From NCBI RefSeq assembly GCF_004684085.1, contig NZ_SRHZ01000024.1, forward strand, positions 124,001 to 188,000: DNA of 64,000 bases, read 5' to 3'. A model generated the notes under the pieces. The model had not been told where the DNA came from. It saw nothing but the letters and a program-made list of their open reading frames with translations, and searched no databases. The translations under genes and the position numbers were made by a program. This stretch comes from Stenotrophomonas maltophilia (GTDB lineage Bacteria; Pseudomonadota; Gammaproteobacteria; Xanthomonadales; Xanthomonadaceae). Each line of letters begins with the position of its first letter. The stretch's first letter is position 1. This document shows positions 55,606 to 64,000 of this stretch, in pieces.

Positions 55606-56637
55606 CTACCGGCGCAGCGACGATTCCCGCACCACCAGCTTCACCGGGATGCTCTGGCTCTCCACCGGTTGCCGGCCGATCAGCGCCAGCAGGCGTTCCA
55701 CCAGCAGCTGGCCAGCCTGCTTGGTGTCCTGCTGCACCGTGGTCAGCGCCGGGGATACCGAGGCTGCCAGCGGGATGTCGTCGAAGCCGGTCACCGCCAC
55801 GTCCTGTGGCACCCGCAGGCCGGCCTCGCGCAGGGCCCGCATCGCGCCGATGGCGATCAGGTCGCTGGCGGCGCAGATCGCATCGATCGGTTCACCGCGT
55901 GCCAGCAGTGCCTGGCAGGCTTCCTGGCCGGAAGCCTCGGTGGTGATCGCATCGTGCTGCAGCGCCGGTTCGGCGGCCAGGCCGTGGTCCTGCAGGGCCG
56001 CGACATGGCCGCGGTAGCGTTCCTGGAATTCGGGGTAATGGCTGGAGGCATGGCCGAGGAAGGCGATGCGGCGGCAGCCCTGCTGCAGGAGGTGGGTGGT
56101 GATGTCATGCCCGCCCTGGAAGTTGTCGCTGCCGATCGAGACACCGGGTTGGCCGGGCAGGGCGGCGCCCCAGCGCACGAAGTGCGTGCCCTGTTCGACC
56201 AGCCGCTGCAGGCGGTCGCGCGATTCGTGGTAGTCGCCGTAGCCGAGCAGGATGATGCCGTCGGCCTTGTTGCTGTCCTCGTAATCGGCCTGCCAGTCGG
56301 TGGACAGCTGCTGGAACGAGACCAGCAGGTCCTGCCCATGCAGGGCGCAGGCACGGGTGATCGAGCCCAGCATCGAGTGGAAGAACGGGTTGATCAGCGA
56401 ATCGTCGTTGGTCGGGTCCTCGAAGAACAGCAGGGCCAGCGTGCCGGCGTTGCGCAGGCGCAGGCTGGAGGCGTTCTTGTCGACCTTGTAGTTCAGTTCG
56501 CGGGCGATGCGCAGGATGCGCTCGCGGGTCTCGGCATTGACCATCGGGCTGCCTCGCAAGGCCCGCGACACGGTCGGCTGGGAGACCCCGGCCAGGTGGG
56601 CGATGTCCAGGGAGGTGGCTTTGCCTTTGATCGTCAT
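55606..56637 (-). CDS. LacI-family transcriptional regulator
   Basis: 343 residues from the ATG at 56637. The LacI helix-turn-helix is SLDIAHLAGVSQPTVSRALRG (about 9-29, split at 20: SLDIAHLAGVSQPTVSRALR then G), followed by hinge NYKVDKNASSLR and a periplasmic-binding-type sensor domain to the end. It is a plausible repressor for the three TGAATACGTATGCAG operators of the maltodextrin locus, since no regulator is coded within that locus. Other sugar targets are possible. It is monocistronic here. Confidence 0.9.
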   Translation of the reverse strand: MTIKGKATSLDIAHLAGVSQPTVSRALRGSPMVNAETRERILRIARELNYKVDKNASSLRLRNAGTLALLFFEDPTNDDSLINPFFHSMLGSITRACALHGQDLLVSFQQLSTDWQADYEDSNKADGIILLGYGDYHESRDRLQRLVEQGTHFVRWGAALPGQPGVSIGSDNFQGGHDITTHLLQQGCRRIAFLGHASSHYPEFQERYRGHVAALQDHGLAAEPALQHDAITTEASGQEACQALLARGEPIDAICAASDLIAIGAMRALREAGLRVPQDVAVTGFDDIPLAASVSPALTTVQQDTKQAGQLLVERLLALIGRQPVESQSIPVKLVVRESSLRR

Positions 56638-56775
56638 GGGAACGCGGAAGGGGGCAGGCGGAAGGTGCCTGGGCATGATGCCATGGGGTGGCTGCTGGCA
56701 GTCCCGGCCGACGCTGCTTGTGGTCAAGGTCACGGGTGTGCGACGGTCAGTGCCACAGCCTGATGGAGCCAAGCG

Positions 56776-57171
56776 GTGTCTTTTCGCCTGTACCCGGATG
56801 TTCTGGATGATTTCGAGGCGCGGATCCGTATCCTCGCGCCGGAGGAGGGCGGGCGACGCAGCCCGGCCCGGAACGGCATCCGCTGGGACTTCGCCTACGC
56901 CGATGACGCCGGGGCGCCAGAGCTGTTCATGATCTGGCCCGACTTCCGGCACGCCGAGGGCGACAGCTGGGCGAGCGAGCTGCCGCTGCCGGTGGGAGAG
57001 TTCCTGTTGGCCGGCCTGACCGTGGTCAATGAGGTGCTGAGGGCTGGGCTGCACCGGGAGCGTATCCGGCCGGGCGTGCGCTTCCACTGCCATGAAGGGC
57101 CCAGGGTGGTGGCGGTGGGGGAGGTTACGCGGGTCACCGGCCTGCTGCTGGATCGCTCCCCGCTTCGTTGA
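56776..57171 (+). CDS. Conserved hypothetical protein
   Basis: 131 residues, GTG start with GGAG seven bases before. No signal or membrane segment. The late segment [24 protein letters not shown] resembles a beta-barrel strand set as in EF-Tu domain 3, but this is only a shape likeness. Composition is that of the core genome. Function unknown. Confidence 0.7.
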   Translation: MSFRLYPDVLDDFEARIRILAPEEGGRRSPARNGIRWDFAYADDAGAPELFMIWPDFRHAEGDSWASELPLPVGEFLLAGLTVVNEVLRAGLHRERIRPGVRFHCHEGPRVVAVGEVTRVTGLLLDRSPLR

Positions 57172-57341
57172 GGCCGGTTCCGACCCGGATCGGCCGGATT
57201 CCCGACGGGCCGGGGGCGAAGGGAATGGTAAGATGCCTCGTTCCGATATCCCCCATTCGCAACCGTGGGAGGTCCAGCGTATCGGCACCCCGTCGGGTGT
57301 GCTATCACTGGTCCAGCCCCGGACAACGGAAGAATCCATCT

Positions 57342-57914
57342 ATGGCGCGCGGCATCAACAAAGTCATCCTGGTCGGCAACCTCGGCAACGACCCGGACGT
57401 GAAGTACACCCAGGGCGGCATGGCGATCACCCGCATCAGCCTGGCCACCACCAGCGTCCGCAAGGACAAGGATGGCAACCAGCAGGAACGTACCGAATGG
57501 CACCGCGTGGTGTTCTTCGGCAAGCTCGGTGAGATCGCCGGCGAGTACCTGCGCAAGGGCAGCTCGGTCTACGTCGAAGGCAGCCTGCGCTACGACAAGT
57601 ACACCGGCCAGGACGGCGTGGAGAAGTACTCCACCGATATCATCGCCGATGAAATGCAGATGCTGGGCGGCCGTGGTGAAGGCGGCGGTGGCGGTGGTGG
57701 CAACTACGGCGGCGAGCGCCCGCAGCGCCAGCAGGCTCCGCGCCAGGAGTACGGCGGCGGTGGCGGCGGCCAGCGTGGTGGCCAGGGCGGTGGCTATGGC
57801 AACCAGGGCGGCAATCAGGGCGGCGGTTACGGCAACCAGGGTGGCAACCAGCGTCCGCAGCCGCAGCAGGCTCCGCCGATGGATGACTTCGCTGACGACG
57901 ATATTCCCTTCTGA
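57342..57914 (+). CDS. ssb: Single-stranded DNA-binding protein
   Basis: 190 residues from the ATG at 57342 ([20 protein letters not shown]). OB-fold to about residue 110, then a Gly/Gln/Arg-rich linker with GGYGNQGG repeats, and the acidic C-terminal tip [10 protein letters not shown] that recruits repair proteins. A terminator follows. It is the last core gene before the low-GC island. Confidence 0.97.
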   Translation: MARGINKVILVGNLGNDPDVKYTQGGMAITRISLATTSVRKDKDGNQQERTEWHRVVFFGKLGEIAGEYLRKGSSVYVEGSLRYDKYTGQDGVEKYSTDIIADEMQMLGGRGEGGGGGGGNYGGERPQRQQAPRQEYGGGGGGQRGGQGGGYGNQGGNQGGGYGNQGGNQRPQPQQAPPMDDFADDDIPF

Positions 57915-57942
57915 TTTTTAGTAGCGCAGCGATGCGAATAGA

Positions 57943-57977
57943 CCCCAGTAAGCAATTTTGCTTGCTGGGGTTTTTGT
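57943..57977 (+). terminator. Rho-independent terminator of ssb
   Basis: CCCCAGTAAGCAA-TTT-TGCTTGCTGGGG stem-loop followed by TTTTTGTTTG. Confidence 0.92.
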
Positions 57978-58112
57978 TTGCGCGGAGATTTCTGCCTCCT
58001 GCTAGTCTGAAGCCAGTTTTTTAGGGGGGGGCACGCTTTGATTCATTGAAGAGGCTGGCCAGTAGCAGCGGAAGCTGCAGAATTTGCGGCTTCCTGGCTC
58101 TCATCTTTTGCT

Positions 58113-58294
58113 ATGCCTGTGGAAATTTTTGACCTTGGGCCGATGGGCCTCATCAAGCCGTTTTGGACCAGCTGGTGAATGAGCATCAACGACTGAGCAA
58201 GAAAGCTGATGCTCGAATCGGAGCTGTAAATGACGGGGAAATCGTGGCAGTGGCGGAAGTTGTTCGCCACTGTGAGGTGTGGACGCGGGCATGA
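58113..58294 (+). pseudogene. Possible frameshifted remnant of a short gene
   Basis: MPVEIFDLGPMGLIKP reads in one frame from 58113; the sense continues in another frame as VLDQLVNEHQRLSKKADAR and GEIVAVAEVVRHCEVWTRA to a TGA at 58292. The two parts join at a CCGTTTTGG stretch, so a single shift could have broken one reading frame. No family recognised. It may be a decayed cargo gene of the island. Confidence 0.35.
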
Positions 58295-58691
58295 GCTCTT
58301 GATGAATGATGCCGGCGTCTTTGTTCCCCGCGCTGACGTTTATTTAATGAAGGGCTATGGTTGATACCACACCAGAATTAGTCCTATCAAGGTCGTTCAT
58401 GTCGGAATTGGTACGTTCCACAATAGTGTGGGAATTCTTCCTAAACGCGATAGCTGTGGTGCTGCGCATCCCGGATACGCTGGTGTGCGCACTTCTACTG
58501 GAGAGTGGCTGGCGCTCCGCTTGTTGGTTAGAATGAAATGATTACGCAGAAGACGGTGTTTGCATGAGATCTTTGTCTGATACGGTCATTTGAGTGGCGT
58601 GCCTCCCTGGAATTTTGTTTTCGTTTAATGGGGTGGTTTTGTTGGTTGTCGAAATACTGCGGGCTGTGAGTGAATTGCCAAGGAGAATTAA

Positions 58692-59807
58692 ATGAGTATT
58701 CAGGATCTTCAGGTTGAGTTGGAGAAGGCAAAGCGGCAAGTCGTTACTGATGGCTACGAGATGTCGCTTGGCGAAATCGCAAGTCTCTATAAAAATGATG
58801 AGCTGATCATTGCTCCCGCTTATCAACGCCTAATTCGTTGGGAGGAATCACAGAAGACCCGCTTTGTTGAATCGATTCTGCTCGGGCTTCCAGTCCCTCC
58901 GGTGTTTGTTTTTCAGCGCGAAGATGGTGTATGGGAGCTGATCGATGGTCTTCAGCGTATCTCGACTGCTCTGCATCTAATGGGGGTGTTAAGGGTAAAT
59001 GGAAATCTTGCGGAGCCTTTGATTCTATCAGGCACTAATTTCCTTCCTTCGCTTGAGGGTATGAAATGGCATAGTGATCAGGTTGGTGATATCAAGGTGT
59101 TCAATACGCCGCTGCAGCTTGAGATCAAAAGGGCCAGAATTCGAGTTGAAATTTTGCGGAAAGAAAGCGATCAAGACGCAAAGTACGAACTGTTCCAGCG
59201 CCTCAATACTGGGGGGTCGAAGCTGAGTGATCAGGAAGTGCGCAACAGCGTGCTGGTTATGCTTAATGAAGATTTTTTCAAATGGATTCGCGATCTTTCA
59301 GCCAAGCCTGAGTTCAAGGGGACGATCCAACTCACGCCCACGCAAGAGGAGTTGGCGCAAGACAATGAAATGGTACTTCGTTTTGTAGCCTACCGGCGTG
59401 CGACCTACACTAAGGGATTGGATGTCAATGAGTACTTGGACCTGGCTGCACGTAAATTGAGTGCGATGACCGAGAAAGATCTGGTTGATGAAGCGGAAGT
59501 ATTCAATTGGACTTTTGATCTTTTGTGGCAGGCTTTTGCAGGAGATGCGTTCAAGCGATGGGACGGCACTCGGCACACTGGCAGATCAATGCTTGCAGCC
59601 TTTGATGTGATTGGTTATGGCGTGGCGGAAAATCGCAAGGAAATAATGGCGATTCCAGATGACCGTCAGCGTCAGAACTGGCTCGTGGAAAAAGTTCATG
59701 CGTTGTGGACGGACCAAACCTATTCAAACTACTCTGGTCAGGGTGTGCGCGGAACAACTCGCATGGCTAATTTGCTGCCCTTTGCTGTCGAGTATTTTAA
59801 ACCATGA
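58692..59807 (+). CDS. DUF262 (ParB/GmrS-like) protein of putative defence module
   Basis: 371 residues, preceded by AAGGAG. DUF262 motifs are all present: PAYQRLIRW (42-50), DGLQRIST (85-92) and FQRLNTGGSKL (168-178). DUF262 is the nucleotide-hydrolysing half of GmrSD-type restriction enzymes that cut modified DNA. Here the DUF1524 HNH nuclease half is absent; the C-terminus ends with RGTTRMANLLPFAVEYF. The next gene overlaps by 4 bases and codes for a HEPN protein, which may supply the nuclease. Codon use and GC differ sharply from the core, so the gene was acquired. Confidence 0.9.
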   Translation: MSIQDLQVELEKAKRQVVTDGYEMSLGEIASLYKNDELIIAPAYQRLIRWEESQKTRFVESILLGLPVPPVFVFQREDGVWELIDGLQRISTALHLMGVLRVNGNLAEPLILSGTNFLPSLEGMKWHSDQVGDIKVFNTPLQLEIKRARIRVEILRKESDQDAKYELFQRLNTGGSKLSDQEVRNSVLVMLNEDFFKWIRDLSAKPEFKGTIQLTPTQEELAQDNEMVLRFVAYRRATYTKGLDVNEYLDLAARKLSAMTEKDLVDEAEVFNWTFDLLWQAFAGDAFKRWDGTRHTGRSMLAAFDVIGYGVAENRKEIMAIPDDRQRQNWLVEKVHALWTDQTYSNYSGQGVRGTTRMANLLPFAVEYFKP

Positions 59808-60478
59808 AGATTAGGTCAATTGGAGATCTGACTGACTACCTTGATGATGACTTGGCATGGCGCCGAAAAGAGATTATTGAACTGCTTGCATTGGCCAAAT
59901 CATCTAAAGCAAAGAAGGCGGATGTTCATGTTCGTGCAGGTGTCGCCATGCTCTACGCACACTGGGAAGGGTATATAAAGAATGCTTCTAATGCCTACGT
60001 CGCCTTTGTGTCTACTCGGGGAATGAAGACTCGCGATTTGCAGGATTCATTTATTGCTCTTAGTATCAAGGCCAAGCTCACATCGGTGGGGGACAGTGGA
60101 AAGTCTTCGGTAGCAGTCCCTGCAATCTCGCACTTGATGTCGTTGCTTGATAAGCCAGCTTTGCTCCCCGTTGCTGGGATTACCGCGGATGGAAACCTAA
60201 AATCGGACATATTTATTAATATTGCGGGCTGGTTGGGTGTTGATGTCGCCCAGTATTCGGCGCGTTTCAATTTGATCGATGAAACCTTGCTTGCCTCGAG
60301 GAACAAGATCGCGCATGGAGAGTACTTAAGTATTTCCTCGGGGCGTTTTGAAAAGCTTACGGAGGAGATACTGGAGATGATGGTGTGGTTTAAGACTGAT
60401 CTGGAGAACGCCGCAGCAAGTAAGTCCTTTCAGCGGGTCGGTAACTTGGTTCCTGTCCACTTGGCTAGCCAAGCATAA
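59804..60478 (+). CDS. MAE_28990/MAE_18760-type HEPN nuclease
   Basis: 224 residues with the HEPN motif R166-N-K-I-A-H171 in ASRNKIAHGEY and an N-terminal helix YAHWEGYIKN (51-60) typical of this HEPN group. HEPN proteins of this sort are RNases used in toxin-antitoxin and abortive-infection systems. The ATG overlaps the DUF262 stop, so the two proteins are made together, and DUF262 could sense or restrain it. It has no membrane segment and, like its neighbours, is AT-rich against the core. Family call is good; RNase activity is inferred from the motif. Confidence 0.87.
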   Translation: MKIRSIGDLTDYLDDDLAWRRKEIIELLALAKSSKAKKADVHVRAGVAMLYAHWEGYIKNASNAYVAFVSTRGMKTRDLQDSFIALSIKAKLTSVGDSGKSSVAVPAISHLMSLLDKPALLPVAGITADGNLKSDIFINIAGWLGVDVAQYSARFNLIDETLLASRNKIAHGEYLSISSGRFEKLTEEILEMMVWFKTDLENAAASKSFQRVGNLVPVHLASQA

Positions 60479-60600
60479 AGGTTCGGCCTGGTCCGGGCGA
60501 GGGGGCGGAAGTAGGTCAATGCGCTAGATTTAGTATTTTTGATTGCGCCTCGTAGGTAATAATTGCGATACTTCACCACTGCGAAGTCTGGTCGATCCTA

Positions 60601-61959
60601 ATGACTCAATTCGTCTTCTCGCGGCGTGATTTGCAGAGATGCATCAAGCGCCTGCAGTGCGTTGTCTCTCCGGAGCAGCTTGCCGGACTAATCAAAAAGC
60701 TCAATACGCCCAACGAACAGCGCCTGCCCACTATGTGGGAAGTGGTTGTATTGGACGCGTTTGCACAGGTGGCCTCAGTTCGTCATGAAGTTCCCCTTCC
60801 CTCAGGGAAGCGCCCAGATCTTCTGGTCGATTACCAATCAGCAATGGGGAAGAACCTTACGGTTGTCGGCGATATTCTTGCCATTTCCGACAGGGGCTTG
60901 GACGAGAACAATCCGGTCGACGCGATTCTTGAGCAAACCCCCGCCCTTGCGAGAAAGCATGGTGTTGATCCTGTAAGGCTCGCTTATAGGATCAATGGCG
61001 AACGAACGGGGAAGCGAGGTCAGGTCAAAGTCCAGCTTGCTATACCGAACAGGGGCCAGATGATTGCGCTCCTGCATAGCGAGGTCGTGCCGTGGCTAAA
61101 ATCGATCAACACGAAGCCGCATCAGAAGGACACGTTTAAACCCTCCGATAAGAAGTTCGACTTCTCAATTAATTACGATCCTGCTCAAACGAGCACCATG
61201 GCAAGCTACACCAGCTACGATGTCGCGCCCTCAAAGGAGGTCAATCCGCTCTACAAGGCGCTCAAAGCGAAGACTGGCCAGTTAGAAGGGTCTCATGAGG
61301 GCACATTTAAACTCTTGGTGGCCTGCGATGGTGACTGCGGGCTGTTTCGTAGCAGTGCATCGATGGCATCGATGGGCGGCACCTTCACCGACCGACAGGT
61401 CGTCGACCACTTCTTGACCAAGCACTCCAGCATTGATGGAGTGCTTCTCATTGGCGTTGAGGAGAAGCGCGACTTCTTCTCCGGCCGGACGGACAGAAAA
61501 CTGCGCTTTGACCTCAGGGTACGCGCCTCAATTGATCTTAAGCGCCTCATTTCCCCCTACGCGGAACTGGACGAACTGATTCGAAGTGCCTCGATTAATT
61601 TTCCAGAGCCGCACCTAGCGCCTTATAACGCAGCTCGTCGCTGCCTAGATCAAGAGGCCAAGCACAGAGTACAAGGTCGATATCGGTTAATCACTAGTGG
61701 AGTAGGAGGCATGAGCGTTGGCATTTCTTCTCGGGATCTGATGATGCTGCTATCTGGAAAGTTGTCACAGGAAGACTTCTGCAAGGCGTATCGGTTCGAC
61801 GCCCCGCACGTCAATCCCTTTACCCTTGCCCTCTCCCAGGGGCGCTTGATCCAACTTGCCTCATTGAGCAAGTTGGATGACGATGATGATGACTTGGTGA
61901 TCTTCGAATTTGGCGAGATTGATCCAGCCATAGCCCCCTTCTTTATGCCTGGGGATTAG
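60601..61959 (+). CDS. Unknown protein of putative defence module, possible degenerate PD-(D/E)XK core
   Basis: 452 residues, not recognised. Residues 46-95 have the look of a PD-(D/E)XK core: WEVVVLDAFAQVASV, RHEVPLPSGKRPDLLVD (P72, D73), then NLTVVGDILAIS where active members have a strand with (D/E)xK; the Lys is missing. The middle has ACDGDCGLF and a hydrophobic strand DGVLLIGVEE. The end is acidic (LDDDDDDLVIF). It is 122 bases after the HEPN gene, on the same strand, without a terminator between, so it may belong to the same unit. No strong ribosome site at the ATG. Confidence 0.75.
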   Translation: MTQFVFSRRDLQRCIKRLQCVVSPEQLAGLIKKLNTPNEQRLPTMWEVVVLDAFAQVASVRHEVPLPSGKRPDLLVDYQSAMGKNLTVVGDILAISDRGLDENNPVDAILEQTPALARKHGVDPVRLAYRINGERTGKRGQVKVQLAIPNRGQMIALLHSEVVPWLKSINTKPHQKDTFKPSDKKFDFSINYDPAQTSTMASYTSYDVAPSKEVNPLYKALKAKTGQLEGSHEGTFKLLVACDGDCGLFRSSASMASMGGTFTDRQVVDHFLTKHSSIDGVLLIGVEEKRDFFSGRTDRKLRFDLRVRASIDLKRLISPYAELDELIRSASINFPEPHLAPYNAARRCLDQEAKHRVQGRYRLITSGVGGMSVGISSRDLMMLLSGKLSQEDFCKAYRFDAPHVNPFTLALSQGRLIQLASLSKLDDDDDDLVIFEFGEIDPAIAPFFMPGD

Positions 61960-62382
61960 CCACCTTGTGCACAATGGCCCCCTGCAGATCGGGGTGTAGC
62001 TGGTAACCGATCTGCCGAGTGACGGTTAGCGATCGCTGAGGTGCGCTTAGGGTGACCTACGGATTCAGGCGGCTTTGTTGAAAAAAAATAGTCGAAGTGC
62101 TCTTCAGGCTGTTGATTTTTAGAGTTTTTTCGGCTGGTCGAATTTGGGTCTAAGCTCCTAATATGCACACAACCGTTCTGATCGGACGCTCGCCTGCAGC
62201 ACAAAAGAAAGCCCCGCTCATGCGGGGCTTTTCTTTTTGCGCGATGTCATCTGTGTTGTGCTTCGCAGCATCAGTTTTCGTGCACCGCGACTTGCAAACA
62301 GACAATTTCCTCCCCTATGGTGCAATCGATTGCATTGCTGTGAATCGTTGCGTTTGATACCGGTTGGGAGGCCGGAAGGTGG
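61960..62382. other. Right flank of the island
   Basis: 423 bases without a supported gene. It holds an 8-bp hairpin CAGATCGG/CCGATCTG (61985-62014) shortly after the last island gene, AT-rich sequence with GGCTTTGTTGAAAAAAAATA near 62070, and a strong terminator at 62205-62236. GC returns to core level after about 62,340. Confidence 0.55.
62205..62236 (+). terminator. Rho-independent terminator at the island's right edge
   Basis: AAAGCCCCGC-TCAT-GCGGGGCTTT followed by TCTTTTT. It lies 245 bases after the last island gene, so it could also end a small RNA made from this gap. Confidence 0.85.
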
Positions 62383-63288
<906 letters not shown>

Positions 63289-63315
63289 AACGATATCCAC
63301 CCAGGTGAGAAACCC

Positions 63316-64000
63316 ATGGCAGATAATCACTACGACGCCATTGTTGTTGGCTCGGGAATCAGTGGCGGTTGGGCAGCGAAGGAGCTGACCGAGAAGGGCT
63401 TGAAGGTCCTGATGCTGGAACGTGGCCGCAACATCGAGCACGTCAAGGACTACGTCAACGCGATGAAGGAGGCGTGGGATTTCCCGCACCGCAACCGGCC
63501 AACGCAGGCGATGAAGGCCGACTTTCCGGTGCTGATGCGCGACTATGGCCTGGCCGAGAACCTGGAAGGAATGTGGGCCAACGAGCAGGACTCCCCCTAC
63601 ATCGAGACCAAGCGCTTCGACTGGTTCCGCGGCTACCACGTTGGCGGCCGCTCGCTGCTGTGGGGGCGGCAGAGCTATCGCTTCTCCGATCTGGATTTCG
63701 AGGCGAACCTCAAGGACGGTATCGCCGCTGACTGGCCGATCCGTTATGCCGACCTCGCGCCGTGGTACGACCACGTGGAGAAGTTCGCCGGCATTGCCGG
63801 CACGCGCGAAGGACTGGACGTGCTGCCGGACGGCGAGTTCCTGCCGCCGATTCCCTTGAACATCGTCGAGAAGGATGTGGCCGCGCGCATCAAGAAGGCC
63901 TTCGGCGGAACGCGCCATATGATCCACTCGCGCACTGCCAACATCACCCAGCCCATGCCCGAGCAGGGGCGCGTCAACTGCCAGTACCGCAACAAGTGCA
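63316..64000 (+). CDS. GMC-family FAD oxidoreductase, 5' part
   Basis: The first 228 residues of a GMC oxidoreductase cut by the window end. FAD-binding VVGSGISGGWAA (10-21), RGRNIEHVKDYV and YHVGGRSLLWGRQSYRF (the GMC signature) are visible. The class matches the gluconate/glucoside dehydrogenase catalytic subunits; 3-keto-sugar-forming glucoside dehydrogenases are known from Stenotrophomonas. No signal peptide, which is usual when a Tat-carried partner exports the complex. Follows the TIM-barrel gene in one operon. Confidence 0.9.
   Translation, partial: MADNHYDAIVVGSGISGGWAAKELTEKGLKVLMLERGRNIEHVKDYVNAMKEAWDFPHRNRPTQAMKADFPVLMRDYGLAENLEGMWANEQDSPYIETKRFDWFRGYHVGGRSLLWGRQSYRFSDLDFEANLKDGIAADWPIRYADLAPWYDHVEKFAGIAGTREGLDVLPDGEFLPPIPLNIVEKDVAARIKKAFGGTRHMIHSRTANITQPMPEQGRVNCQYRNKC

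Larger units (their letters stand above)
57915..58691. other. AT-rich left flank of the island
   Basis: 777 bases with the ssb terminator at the start, then AT-richer sequence unlike the core. It holds a probable gene remnant (58113-58294) and a short open frame at 58357-58536 (59 codons, MVDTTPELVLSR...) that I cannot support as a gene. No REP, tRNA or IS end is seen. Confidence 0.6.

Noticed and set aside
58043-58292. Minus-strand frames of 63-75 codons in the left island flank
   Set aside because: The opposite strand has the more protein-like sense (the frameshifted remnant); these have no start signals.
58357-58536. A 59-codon frame MVDTTPELVLSR... upstream of the DUF262 gene
   Set aside because: No ribosome site, no family, and another frame of the same stretch looks equally coding; not enough to call a gene.
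62070-62110. GGCTTTGTTGAAAAAAAATA looks like the end of some insertion sequences
   Set aside because: No matching inverted end, target duplication or transposase fragment was found nearby.
62163-62357. A 64-codon frame beginning just before the right-edge terminator
   Set aside because: It reads straight through a strong terminator hairpin and has no ribosome site or family.

Overview
The window is high-GC chromosomal DNA that reads as a Stenotrophomonas of the S. maltophilia complex. Four things point there: dense GTAG-headed extragenic palindromes (REPs) with a REP-associated tyrosine transposase, a fused aspartokinase/diaminopimelate decarboxylase, the xanthomonad MurL-MurD2 route for placing D-glutamate in peptidoglycan, and an XgtA-type alpha-glucosidase in a TonB-receptor carbohydrate locus. 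No rRNA, tRNA, CRISPR array or intact prophage was seen. The assignment rests on gene content alone, because no search was possible.

Layout. 0-0.6 kb: a HutD/Ves-type cupin, then a REP array (0.65-1.19 kb). 1.2-13.6 kb: iron acquisition on the minus strand, in two receptor modules. The upstream module has a Fur box, a small membrane protein, a PiuA/Fiu-type catechol siderophore receptor, a Sel1 protein and PiuC. The downstream module has a Fur box, a second small membrane protein and a second receptor, followed by PepSY, DUF2271, DUF4198, ApbE and a membrane-anchored flavodoxin reductase; this looks like a flavin-based electron path to imported ferric chelates. 13.8-20.9 kb: the suf Fe-S assembly operon (sufR-sufB-sufC-sufD-sufS) followed by a GNAT and a Rieske protein, with a transposase and its own palindromes lodged between. 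21-26.6 kb: SET methyltransferase, DUF1439 protein, lipoprotein, HU with a histone-H1-like tail, OsmC and two tandem PhzF enzymes. 26.7-34.9 kb: lysAC, murL, murD2, SMI1/KNR4 protein, dienelactone hydrolase and ispB. 35-47.8 kb: a maltodextrin utilisation locus (GH13 alpha-glucosidase, TonB receptor, GH97, six-hairpin glycosidase, sugar MFS, GH13 amylase). The same 15-bp near-palindrome stands before three of its promoters, and a LacI-family gene lies 8 kb beyond the locus. 47.8-57.9 kb: SseB, GNAT, a lower-GC pair of envelope genes, an ABC exporter whose permease is fused to an M1 aminopeptidase, the LacI regulator, and ssb.

58.0-62.2 kb is a clear break in composition: AT-richer DNA, no REPs, different codon use. 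It carries a DUF262 (ParB/GmrS-like) gene overlapping a HEPN nuclease gene by 4 bp, then a 452-residue protein of unknown function with a possible degenerate PD-(D/E)XK core. I consider this the best candidate for an undescribed system, probably anti-phage or abortive-infection type. Core sequence resumes at 62.4 kb with a Tat-exported TIM-barrel isomerase and the start of a GMC oxidoreductase cut by the window end.

The gene groups act as units: receptors plus reductive release for iron; suf for Fe-S repair under an Rrf2 regulator; outer-membrane import plus periplasmic hydrolysis plus inner-membrane uptake for maltodextrin; and the foreign island as a probable defence module.
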